Under the pieces are notes generated by a model. It saw only the letters and a list, made by a program, of their open reading frames with translations. It was not told the origin of the DNA and searched no databases. Positions 16,443 through 25,173 of a stretch of 27,066 bases of DNA are shown piece by piece. Each line of letters begins with the position of its first letter. Positions within the stretch are counted from its first letter, which is position 1. Position numbers and translations under genes: made by a program. Source of the stretch: JBEGQX01 sp041180805 (lineage in GTDB: Bacteria; Planctomycetota; Planctomycetia; Gemmatales; Gemmataceae); assembly GCA_041180805.1 (NCBI GenBank), contig JBEGQX010000136.1, positions 1 through 27,066 of the forward strand, in the 5' to 3' direction.

Positions 16443-18287
16443 ATGCAAACAGATCAACTACAATCTGTTGAATCTATCCGCAAACGCCTGATGAAGATCA
16501 TTCGTCAGGAAAAGTTCATCCGCCTTGTCCTGGGTATAAGTACCGTACTGCTTCTTTTCTTTCCTGTGCTTGGGCTCGCCTGTGCCATCGATTGGTGGTG
16601 GGATCTCGAGGAAGACACTCCTCTGGTCTGGCGAATCTTAAGTTTTATCGCATTGGCAACCTACCTGGGCATTCTGGTCTGGAATTATTTGGCAAAGCCG
16701 TTCATGGCCCCGATCACCGAGAGTATTGGCGCTAGCTGGGTGGAAAAACACTTCCCGCAGTACAACCACAGTATGACCACAGTACTTCAATTGAATCGCC
16801 CGGAAGCCCGGCTCGAAGGCCAATCGCCAATTTTATTAAGACAACTTACCTCGGAAGTCCTGCACCTGTCCAAAGACTTGGAATTTTCCAACTGCCTGGA
16901 CAAAAAACGATGGACCATATCTGCAAGAAGGCTGGCCACGCCCATCATTTTTACCCTTTTATGTTTTGGCTTCCATCCTGCCACCACCAAGGCATTGCTT
17001 TTAAGGCAACTGCTAATCCACCAACAAATTCCGCGAGACACAGTGATAGGCTTGCCAGACAAGGTTGTACTTCCTGAGGGGGAAACAACTGTGCTGGCAT
17101 TTGAAGTGAGATCTCACTCCGGAAAAATCATCCCCAAAGGCAGGGTGACATGGGTTTCAAAACAGTCTGAACAAACCACCCTGGAAGCAACTTCTTCCGG
17201 AAATGAGACCATGGAATGCAACATTCCATTTTCGCTGGGTGAAGGTGTACTGATGTTTCGAGCGGGTGATTCAAGGGCCGGCCCCATTCCTTTGATGCGA
17301 ATGCTTCGACCGGTTTTGGAACTGGCGCAAGCAAGTGTTGCCAGTCCTGATTGGTATGGCAAAAGACCGGATGGATCACTTTATCAGGAAACATTCGCAA
17401 AAGGTGATGTAACCGGTTTGGCAGGTTCCACTGTAAAGCTGAATTTTACTTGTTCTCAGAAACTTGCCTCAGCAACGATCAGTGTCAAGCCTTATGATCC
17501 CAATGGTTCAAGCCGACAATTTCCCTGCAATTTGGTGGAAAATGGACATGGGTGTGAAGTGAACTTCAAGGTGTTGGAAGGTGACCACAAATACCAGGTA
17601 CATGCGACGAATACGGGTGGCCTTGAAAGCCTGAGACCTTTCCAAAGACGAATTCTAGTTTTACCGGACGAACCTCCGGTGGTCACGCTCTTACCAGACC
17701 AACTGCCAGGAACAAACCGCCCCGGATCAACTCCGGAAGATACCGACATCGACGGTCTACCGGTTTTAGTTGGACAGAAATTCCGGGTTGTGTATCAAGC
17801 TAAAAGCATGGCGGGAATCGCCTCTGCAAGGTTTCGGTACCGGATTAATGAGAAAGGTGCCTGGAGAAGTCTTCCGCTTCAAGAATTTTCCAAAAATGAG
17901 AACCTCGGTGATTTTTTACCGGATCAAGGCGCATTCGCAAAAAGCAAGCCGGAATCGAATATTGATTTCTACCCACTACCTTCCGAGGATTTATGGAAAT
18001 CACCCTCCAGAAGGCATGCTGGTGGAAGATTTGATTTCCAAATTGGTTCCATCAAGGAACTACGCATTGGCGACAGGATTGAATACTTTGTGGAAGCCTC
18101 CGATTTGCGACCCGAAGATCCACTTGTGGGACAATCGGAAATACGAGTAAAGGAAGTGGTGGGGGTGGAGGAATTGCTTGCCTGGTGGCGCCGAAAGGAA
18201 AAAGAAACAGAAAAACTGCTGGAACTGAAAAACCGGCAGGGGCAGGTTTTTGACGGTTTTATGCCTCCAAAAAGGAATAATCCTTGA
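16443..18287 (+). CDS. Large membrane protein of the MoxR train (DUF4175-like)
   Basis: 614 residues from ATG 16443, five bases after the preceding stop; an upstream in-frame ATG at 16404 would overlap the neighbour and has no spaced ribosome site. Two membrane segments lie at about 27-49 (FIRLVLGISTVLLLFFPVLG) and 61-83, with a further hydrophobic stretch near 165-180. The rest is probably extracytoplasmic and beta-rich: PDKVVLPEGETTVLAFEVRS, a segment ASPDWYGKRPDGSLYQE, LPDEPPVVTLLPD, and IGDRIEYFVEASDLRP. This resembles the front half of DUF4175-type proteins found in MoxR/BatA clusters. It stops (EELLAWWRRKEKETEKLLELKN) where such proteins may go on into a long helical part, and the next gene supplies an exported coiled coil, so the pair may be a split version. 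That is inference. Confidence 0.82.
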   Translation: MQTDQLQSVESIRKRLMKIIRQEKFIRLVLGISTVLLLFFPVLGLACAIDWWWDLEEDTPLVWRILSFIALATYLGILVWNYLAKPFMAPITESIGASWVEKHFPQYNHSMTTVLQLNRPEARLEGQSPILLRQLTSEVLHLSKDLEFSNCLDKKRWTISARRLATPIIFTLLCFGFHPATTKALLLRQLLIHQQIPRDTVIGLPDKVVLPEGETTVLAFEVRSHSGKIIPKGRVTWVSKQSEQTTLEATSSGNETMECNIPFSLGEGVLMFRAGDSRAGPIPLMRMLRPVLELAQASVASPDWYGKRPDGSLYQETFAKGDVTGLAGSTVKLNFTCSQKLASATISVKPYDPNGSSRQFPCNLVENGHGCEVNFKVLEGDHKYQVHATNTGGLESLRPFQRRILVLPDEPPVVTLLPDQLPGTNRPGSTPEDTDIDGLPVLVGQKFRVVYQAKSMAGIASARFRYRINEKGAWRSLPLQEFSKNENLGDFLPDQGAFAKSKPESNIDFYPLPSEDLWKSPSRRHAGGRFDFQIGSIKELRIGDRIEYFVEASDLRPEDPLVGQSEIRVKEVVGVEELLAWWRRKEKETEKLLELKNRQGQVFDGFMPPKRNNP

Positions 18288-18384
18288 TTTGACGACCTTT
18301 ACGGGCAAAACCCCCTTGGTTGACAGGTGTTAGTTAAGGTAAGCTTTTGGGATGAAAACGCTTAATTTCTAGCGGGGAAATTCA

Positions 18385-21336
18385 ATGTTCAAGCCATTTC
18401 GAATCTTTCTGGCAACTTTGACCATATGCATTCCAGTGTTTGCACAGGAAGTCACACAAACCAAACAATTCATGGAAAAGCAAAAGGCCGTTGCCGGCCA
18501 GACAGAGCGTACCATTCGCAGAATGGAAACCCTGTTAAGTGTTTTACAGTACTACCAGCTTAATCAATCCGAAGAAACCAAGCTTATTCAGGAAGCAACC
18601 GAGGTTTTGGGTGGCTTGCGCAAGGAAGATATGGCCGCTGTCATTCATCACCTCGAAAATGCAGCCAAGGCAAAAGTCAGGCAATCCGCTGATGGTGAAA
18701 CCACCGAAGCCTACAAGCGTCATCAATTTATACTCGAAAAACTCAGGGAACTTGCCGCGCGCCAAAATGCCGTCAGATCATTAGAGATGGCGGCTGAAAG
18801 AATGGAGCGCGCCTCCCGTGAGGAAAACAAAGTTCACACCACGCTGGGATTGTTGATTTCCGCCCTGGAGGGAAATAATCCCCCCAAGGTTGATCTTCAA
18901 AAAATCGCCCTAAAGCTTCTCGACCGTCAGGCAGACCTTAACGCCGAGGTGGCTGTTCTCCTTACACAGGCAACAGAACTGGAACCCAAACTGGATGAGG
19001 AAAGAAAAGCTAGGCTGAAGCAAGGCCTGCAGATTTCCACGCAGGAAGGCCTGCGATCGACCCTGGCAAGCATTCAAACCAACATGCCCCTGACAGGCAA
19101 TAACCAGGAAAAAGCTGGCAGGCTTAAACCTGCGATAGATACAACTTTGCGCTCTCACGACACTATGCACAAGGTGGCAAAGGCCTGGCGTGGAACAGTA
19201 CCTGAAAAAAACAGCCTCAGGGAAATTCAAGAGAAGATTGCAAAACTGGCACGCGACCAAAAGGAAATGGTCGAAGATTCCAAGCAAAACGCCTCCAAGC
19301 GTGACGAGGAAACCCGTAACGAGGTTGCCCAAAAGCAAGCCGACATGGCGGCTGAAACCCGGGATGTCATGAAATCCAGGGAATCGATTATCGCACCAGC
19401 TTTGCAGGAACTTTCCAAGGCAGAAAAGAGTCTCAAGGAAGCATCCAAGGCCCTTGTAAACAAGGATGATAAAAAGACCTTGGAATCGCAGGAAAAGGCA
19501 GAGATGGCATTGGAAGCCGCATTGGAGAAAATCAATCAAGCCGTTGCCAAGGAGATGAACAAAAAGAATGACCCCGTGGCCAAGGCTTTGGATCTGGTGG
19601 AAAAGATTGCCAAAATGGAGCAACAGCAAAAACAAATTCAAGATTCAACCAAAAAGCTTGAACAACCAGAGCCAAAGCCAGATCCCAAAAAGGAAGAAGC
19701 TTCCATGAAAAAGGCTGAAAGCCTGGCCAAGCAGGAAATGGAGCTTTCCGAACAAGCAAAAGAGACCGCAAAATCCAATGACAAAGAAACTCCCAAGGAA
19801 GTGAAGGATGCTCTGGCAAAGGCCGCCAAGTCTCAGGAGATGGCCGCGGAACAATTGAAGAAGGCGGAAAAAGCCGCCCAAGCTGCTGAAAAATCCAAGG
19901 CAAGCATGGAGGATGCCCGCCAGGAATTGAAGAAGGCCCTGGACGTTGCCCAGAAAAATCTCGCTGCCAAGCGCGAAGATGCTGAGAAACTGGCCAACAG
20001 GGAAAAGTCCGTGGAGGCACTGGCCAAGGCGGCAGAGATGCAAAAAAATGTCGCCGAAAAAATCAGCAAAGCAGAGGCATCCATGGATGCCTTAAGGCAA
20101 AAGGATTTCGCCAGAGAACTGTACAAGGAACAAGCCAAGGCAACTAATCAGGCCGCGGCTGCCGCAAAAATGGCTCAGGATTCTGCCAAAAAGAAAACCG
20201 ATGATGCGGTGGCTGATCAGAAAACCACTGAGAAAGCCCTGGCAAAGAATGATCTCGCCAAAGCTGCGGAAACCGCAATGGAAGCTGCGAAAAAGCTTGA
20301 GCAAGCCGCCAAAGAGGCCGCAGATATGGCACGGGCAGATATGCAAAAGAAGGCACTGGAACTTGCCATGAAGGATAATGAATCCATTCAGGTGGCGGAG
20401 GCTGCCCGCCGTGTATCCCAGGCTTTGGAAAAAACCCGGGAAGCCCAAAAGCAGGCTGAAAAAGCTGTTGGGGATCTCACAAAAAAATCCAGCGACCCTG
20501 CCAATGACCTGGCTAAAAAACAAGAAGACTTGGCCAAGAACCTGGAGGGCATGAAAGAAAAAGGCAAGGCTGCCGCGGAACCCGCCAAAGAGGCCGCAGA
20601 GGCCATCAAAAAAGGTGACCTGGCCAAAGCCATGGAACAACAAAAGGAATCCCTTGAAATGCTTGAGGGATCCTCCGCCAAAAGCACTGATGCCACCGAA
20701 AAAAATGGGCTCGAAAAGGCCGCCATGCAGCAAAAGGAATTAATGCAGGCGACCAAAGACCTTGCAAAGTCGTCGGATGCTGCAAGCATGGCCAAGGATA
20801 CGACTACCCAGGCAGAAGCGTTGGTTCCTGAAAACTTAAAGAATGACTTAAAAGCCGCCGAGGCGATGCTTGAAAAAGGTGCTGAAGCCGCCGCCAAAGG
20901 CAACGCTGAGAAAGCGGCCATGGAAAATGCAAAGGCGGCAGAAAAGCTGGAAAAATCCCTGGATATGCTTAAGGAGTTGGCAAAAGCTTTGGATGATATG
21001 CCAGCAGACCAAAAACAAGCTTTGGCCAAGGCTGATCTGCCTACCAATGAGAAAAACCCCAACAAGTCCGACCCGATGAATAAAAAGTCCCAAGCCCCTC
21101 CGCAGGGTAATGAGGAAAAGCAACCGGAAATGCCCCCGGAACCGGATCTGGCCAAGCTTCTCAAAGGTGAAGGAACTGGTGCTTTCCTTAAACTTCCTGA
21201 AAAACAGCGGGAAGCGCTTTTACAGGCTATGACGGCTGACCTGCCTCCTGAATACTCTGCCATGATCCGCAAGTATTATCGTGATCTGGCAACAGGCAAA
21301 ACAAACCTTACTGCCCCAGCGATACCAAAAAGATAA
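18385..21336 (+). CDS. Exported 983-aa Lys/Ala/Glu-rich coiled-coil protein
   Basis: Starts at ATG 18385 with a GGGGAAA ribosome site. A signal peptide (MFKPFRIFLATLTICIPVFA, cut before QE) is followed by some 880 residues almost entirely of charged helix. Between about residues 330 and 880 it is dominated by K, A, E, Q, M and D, with irregular heptad-like units such as AAKKLEQAAKEAADMA and DLAKKQEDLAKNLEGMK. I find no Cys in the mature protein and a single Trp (KAWRGT). The last 110 residues are different: a Pro-rich linker (PPQGNEEKQPEMPPEPD) and a compact end LPEKQREALLQAMTADLPPEYSAMIRKYYRDLA. It probably forms a long periplasmic rod or tether partnering the membrane proteins encoded upstream. 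A 97-base gap before it contains a perfect TTGACA (18320-18325) without a good -10 box. Confidence 0.9.
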   Translation: MFKPFRIFLATLTICIPVFAQEVTQTKQFMEKQKAVAGQTERTIRRMETLLSVLQYYQLNQSEETKLIQEATEVLGGLRKEDMAAVIHHLENAAKAKVRQSADGETTEAYKRHQFILEKLRELAARQNAVRSLEMAAERMERASREENKVHTTLGLLISALEGNNPPKVDLQKIALKLLDRQADLNAEVAVLLTQATELEPKLDEERKARLKQGLQISTQEGLRSTLASIQTNMPLTGNNQEKAGRLKPAIDTTLRSHDTMHKVAKAWRGTVPEKNSLREIQEKIAKLARDQKEMVEDSKQNASKRDEETRNEVAQKQADMAAETRDVMKSRESIIAPALQELSKAEKSLKEASKALVNKDDKKTLESQEKAEMALEAALEKINQAVAKEMNKKNDPVAKALDLVEKIAKMEQQQKQIQDSTKKLEQPEPKPDPKKEEASMKKAESLAKQEMELSEQAKETAKSNDKETPKEVKDALAKAAKSQEMAAEQLKKAEKAAQAAEKSKASMEDARQELKKALDVAQKNLAAKREDAEKLANREKSVEALAKAAEMQKNVAEKISKAEASMDALRQKDFARELYKEQAKATNQAAAAAKMAQDSAKKKTDDAVADQKTTEKALAKNDLAKAAETAMEAAKKLEQAAKEAADMARADMQKKALELAMKDNESIQVAEAARRVSQALEKTREAQKQAEKAVGDLTKKSSDPANDLAKKQEDLAKNLEGMKEKGKAAAEPAKEAAEAIKKGDLAKAMEQQKESLEMLEGSSAKSTDATEKNGLEKAAMQQKELMQATKDLAKSSDAASMAKDTTTQAEALVPENLKNDLKAAEAMLEKGAEAAAKGNAEKAAMENAKAAEKLEKSLDMLKELAKALDDMPADQKQALAKADLPTNEKNPNKSDPMNKKSQAPPQGNEEKQPEMPPEPDLAKLLKGEGTGAFLKLPEKQREALLQAMTADLPPEYSAMIRKYYRDLATGKTNLTAPAIPKR

Positions 21337-22391
21337 TGGCCCCACTCATTCCATTCAGGAAAGTTCTTCTTTCTTTTGCAGGCTTATCGTGCATGGTTGC
21401 ACTGGCGCTTTCCCCGCTTGAAGCCCAGGATGCCACCAAGCCTGCACCACCAGCTAAATTGGATGATGCCACCCGAAAGTCGATTGACAGGGCTCTTGCC
21501 TTTATTGCCGCCAAGCAAAACCCTGATGGTTCCTGGTCCGATGGAGGGCATCAGCATAGCACTGCCATCACTTCGTTTGCCATGCTGGCATTCATGAGTA
21601 CAGGTCATCTTCCTGGTCAGGGCAAATATGGACCGGAAGTGGCCAAAGGTGGCAGATTTTTAGTGGCATCCGCTCGAGAAGCCGATGGACTTTTAATTGG
21701 TGCCAGAGGCAGTGGGCAGGTGATGTACGCCCATGGAATATCCACACTGGCGCTTTCCCAGCTTTGGGGTCACACCCAGGACGACTCCATCCGGCCTGTG
21801 TTAAAGCGGGCTGTGGATTTAATTGTGAGATGCCAGAATTCCAAGGGTGGTTGGCGTTATCAACCCAAGCCAGAGGATGCCGATATTTCCGTTACGGTCA
21901 TGCAGGTGATGGCACTGCGCGCCGCCCGAAACGCGGGGCTGCATGTGCCTGATGAAACCCTCTCCAAGGCCATCGAATACATCGAAAGCTGCAGAGATGA
22001 AAAAACTGGCGGTTACAACTATCAACCCAAGCAAAGGGCCCCGGAATTCGCCAGAACAGCGGCTGGTATGTGTGTGCTTCAATTAGCGGGCAAATATGAT
22101 GCAGCCGAGATTCCCAAAGCTGTCGAATTTCTTCAAAGCAAGCACAAGACCAGGAATCACTTCTGGTACGGGCATTATTATGCCAGCCATGCCATGCATC
22201 AGGTGGGTGGAAAGGCCTGGGATGCCTGGTATGCCCAGTTAAAGGAAATGCTGCTGCCAGCGCAGGATTCTGACGGTTCATGGACTGGAAAGAAATTTGA
22301 TGACCATCAGGTCGGCCCCGTCTATCAAACCAGTATTGGCGTGATAGCCCTTTCTGTTCCAGCCCAGTATATTCCCATTTTTCAACGATAA
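21336..22391 (+). CDS. Exported prenyltransferase/squalene-oxidase repeat protein
   Basis: 351 residues; its ATG overlaps the preceding stop by one base (TAATG), implying coupled translation. A signal peptide (VLLSFAGLSCMVALALSPLEAQ) precedes an alpha-alpha toroid of repeats: IDRALAFIAAKQNPDGSWSD, LKRAVDLIVRCQNSKGGWRYQPK, LSKAIEYIESCRDEKTGGYNYQPK, IPKAVEFLQSK and LLPAQDSDGSWTGKK, each with a G-S/G-W or similar QW-type turn. The catalytic DxDD of squalene-hopene cyclases is not seen, so it is probably not a cyclase; in planctomycetes such repeat proteins often accompany MoxR/vWA genes. It is the last gene of the tightly packed train. Confidence 0.9.
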   Translation: MAPLIPFRKVLLSFAGLSCMVALALSPLEAQDATKPAPPAKLDDATRKSIDRALAFIAAKQNPDGSWSDGGHQHSTAITSFAMLAFMSTGHLPGQGKYGPEVAKGGRFLVASAREADGLLIGARGSGQVMYAHGISTLALSQLWGHTQDDSIRPVLKRAVDLIVRCQNSKGGWRYQPKPEDADISVTVMQVMALRAARNAGLHVPDETLSKAIEYIESCRDEKTGGYNYQPKQRAPEFARTAAGMCVLQLAGKYDAAEIPKAVEFLQSKHKTRNHFWYGHYYASHAMHQVGGKAWDAWYAQLKEMLLPAQDSDGSWTGKKFDDHQVGPVYQTSIGVIALSVPAQYIPIFQR

Positions 22392-22479
22392 TTCGCTGCA
22401 GATGAATGATCCGTGGCACAAAAAGCTTGCCTGTGACTTACTTTTTGTACAAGCTAAATTCTCCTTCCCCGGAGAGTTC

Positions 22480-25161
22480 ATGCCTAAAATGGCCTTTGCA
22501 ATCCTGATTGGTCTCGTGACTATTCCCCTAGCTTGGGCTGATAAAGCGGGTGAGGATTTCTTCGAACGATCCGTTCGTCCGATCCTTGCGGAACAATGCA
22601 TGGGCTGCCACGGTGCCAAGATTCAAAAGTCTTCCCTTCGCCTTGATTCCAAGGCTGCGATTTTAAAAGGTGGCATAAGTGGCCCGGTGGTAATTCCCGG
22701 CAAACCATCGGAAAGCCTTTTGGTTCAGGCTATACATCAAAAAGGCGAGCTTAAAATGCCCCAGGGGCGAAAGTTAAGCTCCAAGGATATTAATTCTTTG
22801 GAAAAATGGGTTGCCATGGGTCTGCCCTGGCCCGATGAAAACTCTTTGGCGCAACCATCTAATCAACAAAGCCATTGGGCTTTTTCCCCGATCCGAAAGC
22901 CAAAAGCACCATCCCAATACGGGATGCATCCCATCGATGCCTTCATTCAAAAGACACTTCAAGAAAAACAAATTAAACCCTCACCGCAGGCAGACAAAAG
23001 AACGCTCATCCGTCGCATCACGATGGACCTCCATGGTATTCCTCCAAGCCCCGAGGCTGTGAAGGATTTCTCGAATTCCAAATCACCCAAGGCGTATGAG
23101 GAATTAATCGATCAACTACTTGGTTCGACTGCCTACGGTGAAAGATGGGCAAGACACTGGCTGGATATCGCCCGATATGCGGATAACAAAGGCTATGTGT
23201 TTTTCGAGGAAAAAAATTACCCCTGGGCCTGGACATATCGCAACTATGTGATCGATGCACTAAACCAGGATTTGCCCTACAACCAATTCATTATCGAACA
23301 AATTGCCGCCGACCAATCCTCAACCCGTAACCCAAAATCCCTCGCGGCGTTGGGTTTTCTAACCGTAGGCAGCCATTTCATGGGCAACACCCATGATTTA
23401 ATTGATGATCGAATCGATGTGATTTCCCGGGGCATTATGGGTTTGACGGTATCGTGTGCGCGCTGTCATGACCACAAATATGATCCCATACCCACCGAGG
23501 ATTATTATTCCTTGTATGGGATATTCCGAAGTAGCTTCGAACCACTGGTGCCCCCGCTCTGGGAAACCGAACCAGCCAACGAAGAATACGAATTCTTTTC
23601 CGCTGAATTGGCACGAAAAGAGAACAGTCTCAGTGATTTTGTAACTCAAAAGCATCGTGAATTGGTCAAACAGGCAAGAGAAAGATGCGCCGATTACCTT
23701 TTTGCAGCCTACGAGGCTCAAAAACAGCCCCCGGCTGATGATTTCATGCTGCTTGCTGACAAAGGCGACCTGAACCCGGCAATGATCGCCCGCTGGCGGG
23801 CATTTCTGGCAACCACCAAAAAGAAAAAATCACCCGCATGGCAACTTTGGCACCAACTATCAGATTTAGAAATGGAACAATTCGCACAGGCTTCCCCAGC
23901 CCTTATACAAGATTACCGGGAAAACCGATTGGTTTCAGAAGCCTTTAAGACCATTCCCAAAGATATGAAAGAAGTTGCCCAGCGTTATGGAAAGCTTATT
24001 TTGAATGCTGAAAGAGTGTGGCTGGAAAGTCCATCCAAAGAGCCTCTTGCAGACAAACATCTGGAAGAACTGCGACTTGTTCTTTATGGCCCTGATTCTC
24101 CGGCTGATGCTCCCAAACAAATGGACTGGGGTTTTTTATCGCTTCTTCCAGACAGGGCCTCGCAGGCAGAGTACCAGAAACTTATCAAGGAAGTAGAGAC
24201 CAAACTTAACGAAGGGCCACCAAGATCCATGGTTCTATGGGACTCGGAGCGAACGTATGACCCGCGGGTGTTTCTGCGCGGGCATCCGAACCGGCAGGGT
24301 ATCCAGGTGCCCCGACAATTTTTGGAGATCCTTTCTCCCCGGAGAAAACCATTCACCCAGGGTAGTGGTAGGCTCGAATTAGCCAAGGCAATCGCTTCCC
24401 GGGAAAATCCTCTTACAGCCCGGGTGATTGTAAATCAGGTCTGGATGCGCCATTTTGGCCGTGGACTGGTTTCCACACCTGGTGATTTTGGAGTTCGTGG
24501 TGATCCACCCAGCCACCCGGAACTACTGGACTGGCTCGCTTCTGAATTCATGGACAATGGCTGGAGCCTGAAAAAACTTCACAAGCTGATTTTGACTTCC
24601 GCAACCTACCAGCAGGAAAGTATGGATCGGGATGACTGCTTACAAAAAGACCCTGAAAATCGTTTTTTATGGAGACAAAATCGCCGTCGCCTTGAATTTG
24701 AACCCCTGCATGATTCCATGCTTTTTGTATCTGGACGACTTGAAACCACGGTGGGTGGCCCTTCTTTCCGCTTATTTACCGGGGTACCCAGAAAAGCTCT
24801 TTATGGCTTCATAGACCGCCTTGATTTTCCAAGTCTGCTGGCAACCTTTGATGTGCCAAACCCTAATGCCTCAAATCCGGAACGCAGCTCCACCATTGTC
24901 GCGCCACAGGCTCTTTACCTGATGAATGGGCCGTTCGTGCGGGATGCTGCTACAAGACTTTTGAATGCACCCAATATTCGCACGGCATCAACAGCCAAGG
25001 ATAAACTGGAAAACATCATGCAGGCCATGTTTTCACGATCTCCCTCCCCAGGGGAAATGGAAAGGGCTCTCGAATTCCTTGGTCAGGGTAATCAACAGGA
25101 AGCCTGGCTCGACCTTGTGCATGGATTGTTTCTTACCAACGAATTTGCCTTCGTGGATTGA
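22480..25161 (+). CDS. Planctomycete cytochrome-c / DUF1549 / DUF1553 protein
   Basis: 893 residues from ATG 22480, with GGAG closely upstream; an open frame back to 22402 would hide the signal peptide (MPKMAFAILIGLVTIPLAWAD). The PSCyt1 domain has the heme motif C40-M-G-C-H and the pattern SSLRLDSKAAILKGG. DUF1549 follows with HPIDAFIQKTL, RRITMDLHGIPPSPEAV, YGERWARHWLDIARYADNKGY and a second CARCHDHKYDPIP motif. DUF1553 covers the C-terminal part: ELAKAIASRENPLTARVIVNQVWMRHFGRGLVSTPGDFG, LDWLASEFMDNGWSLKKLHKLILTSATYQQ, and the end LTNEFAFVD. The family is secreted and found next to DUF1501 genes, as here, 12 bases downstream. The activity is not settled; a c-type heme and a role in breaking down complex matter have been suggested. 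Confidence 0.95.
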   Translation: MPKMAFAILIGLVTIPLAWADKAGEDFFERSVRPILAEQCMGCHGAKIQKSSLRLDSKAAILKGGISGPVVIPGKPSESLLVQAIHQKGELKMPQGRKLSSKDINSLEKWVAMGLPWPDENSLAQPSNQQSHWAFSPIRKPKAPSQYGMHPIDAFIQKTLQEKQIKPSPQADKRTLIRRITMDLHGIPPSPEAVKDFSNSKSPKAYEELIDQLLGSTAYGERWARHWLDIARYADNKGYVFFEEKNYPWAWTYRNYVIDALNQDLPYNQFIIEQIAADQSSTRNPKSLAALGFLTVGSHFMGNTHDLIDDRIDVISRGIMGLTVSCARCHDHKYDPIPTEDYYSLYGIFRSSFEPLVPPLWETEPANEEYEFFSAELARKENSLSDFVTQKHRELVKQARERCADYLFAAYEAQKQPPADDFMLLADKGDLNPAMIARWRAFLATTKKKKSPAWQLWHQLSDLEMEQFAQASPALIQDYRENRLVSEAFKTIPKDMKEVAQRYGKLILNAERVWLESPSKEPLADKHLEELRLVLYGPDSPADAPKQMDWGFLSLLPDRASQAEYQKLIKEVETKLNEGPPRSMVLWDSERTYDPRVFLRGHPNRQGIQVPRQFLEILSPRRKPFTQGSGRLELAKAIASRENPLTARVIVNQVWMRHFGRGLVSTPGDFGVRGDPPSHPELLDWLASEFMDNGWSLKKLHKLILTSATYQQESMDRDDCLQKDPENRFLWRQNRRRLEFEPLHDSMLFVSGRLETTVGGPSFRLFTGVPRKALYGFIDRLDFPSLLATFDVPNPNASNPERSSTIVAPQALYLMNGPFVRDAATRLLNAPNIRTASTAKDKLENIMQAMFSRSPSPGEMERALEFLGQGNQQEAWLDLVHGLFLTNEFAFVD

Positions 25162-25173
25162 CAGGAGAACTGA

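Noticed and set aside
20388..21272. 294-residue minus-strand open frame opposite the coiled-coil gene, and similar ones at 18910-19641 and 20092-20733
   Set aside because: They are by-products of the Lys/Ala/Glu codon bias of the coiled-coil gene; their products are Phe/Leu/Ser-rich and have no family pattern or ribosome sites.
22402..22479. Upstream start for the DUF1549/DUF1553 gene
   Set aside because: It would bury the signal peptide; ATG 22480 has a close GGAG ribosome site.
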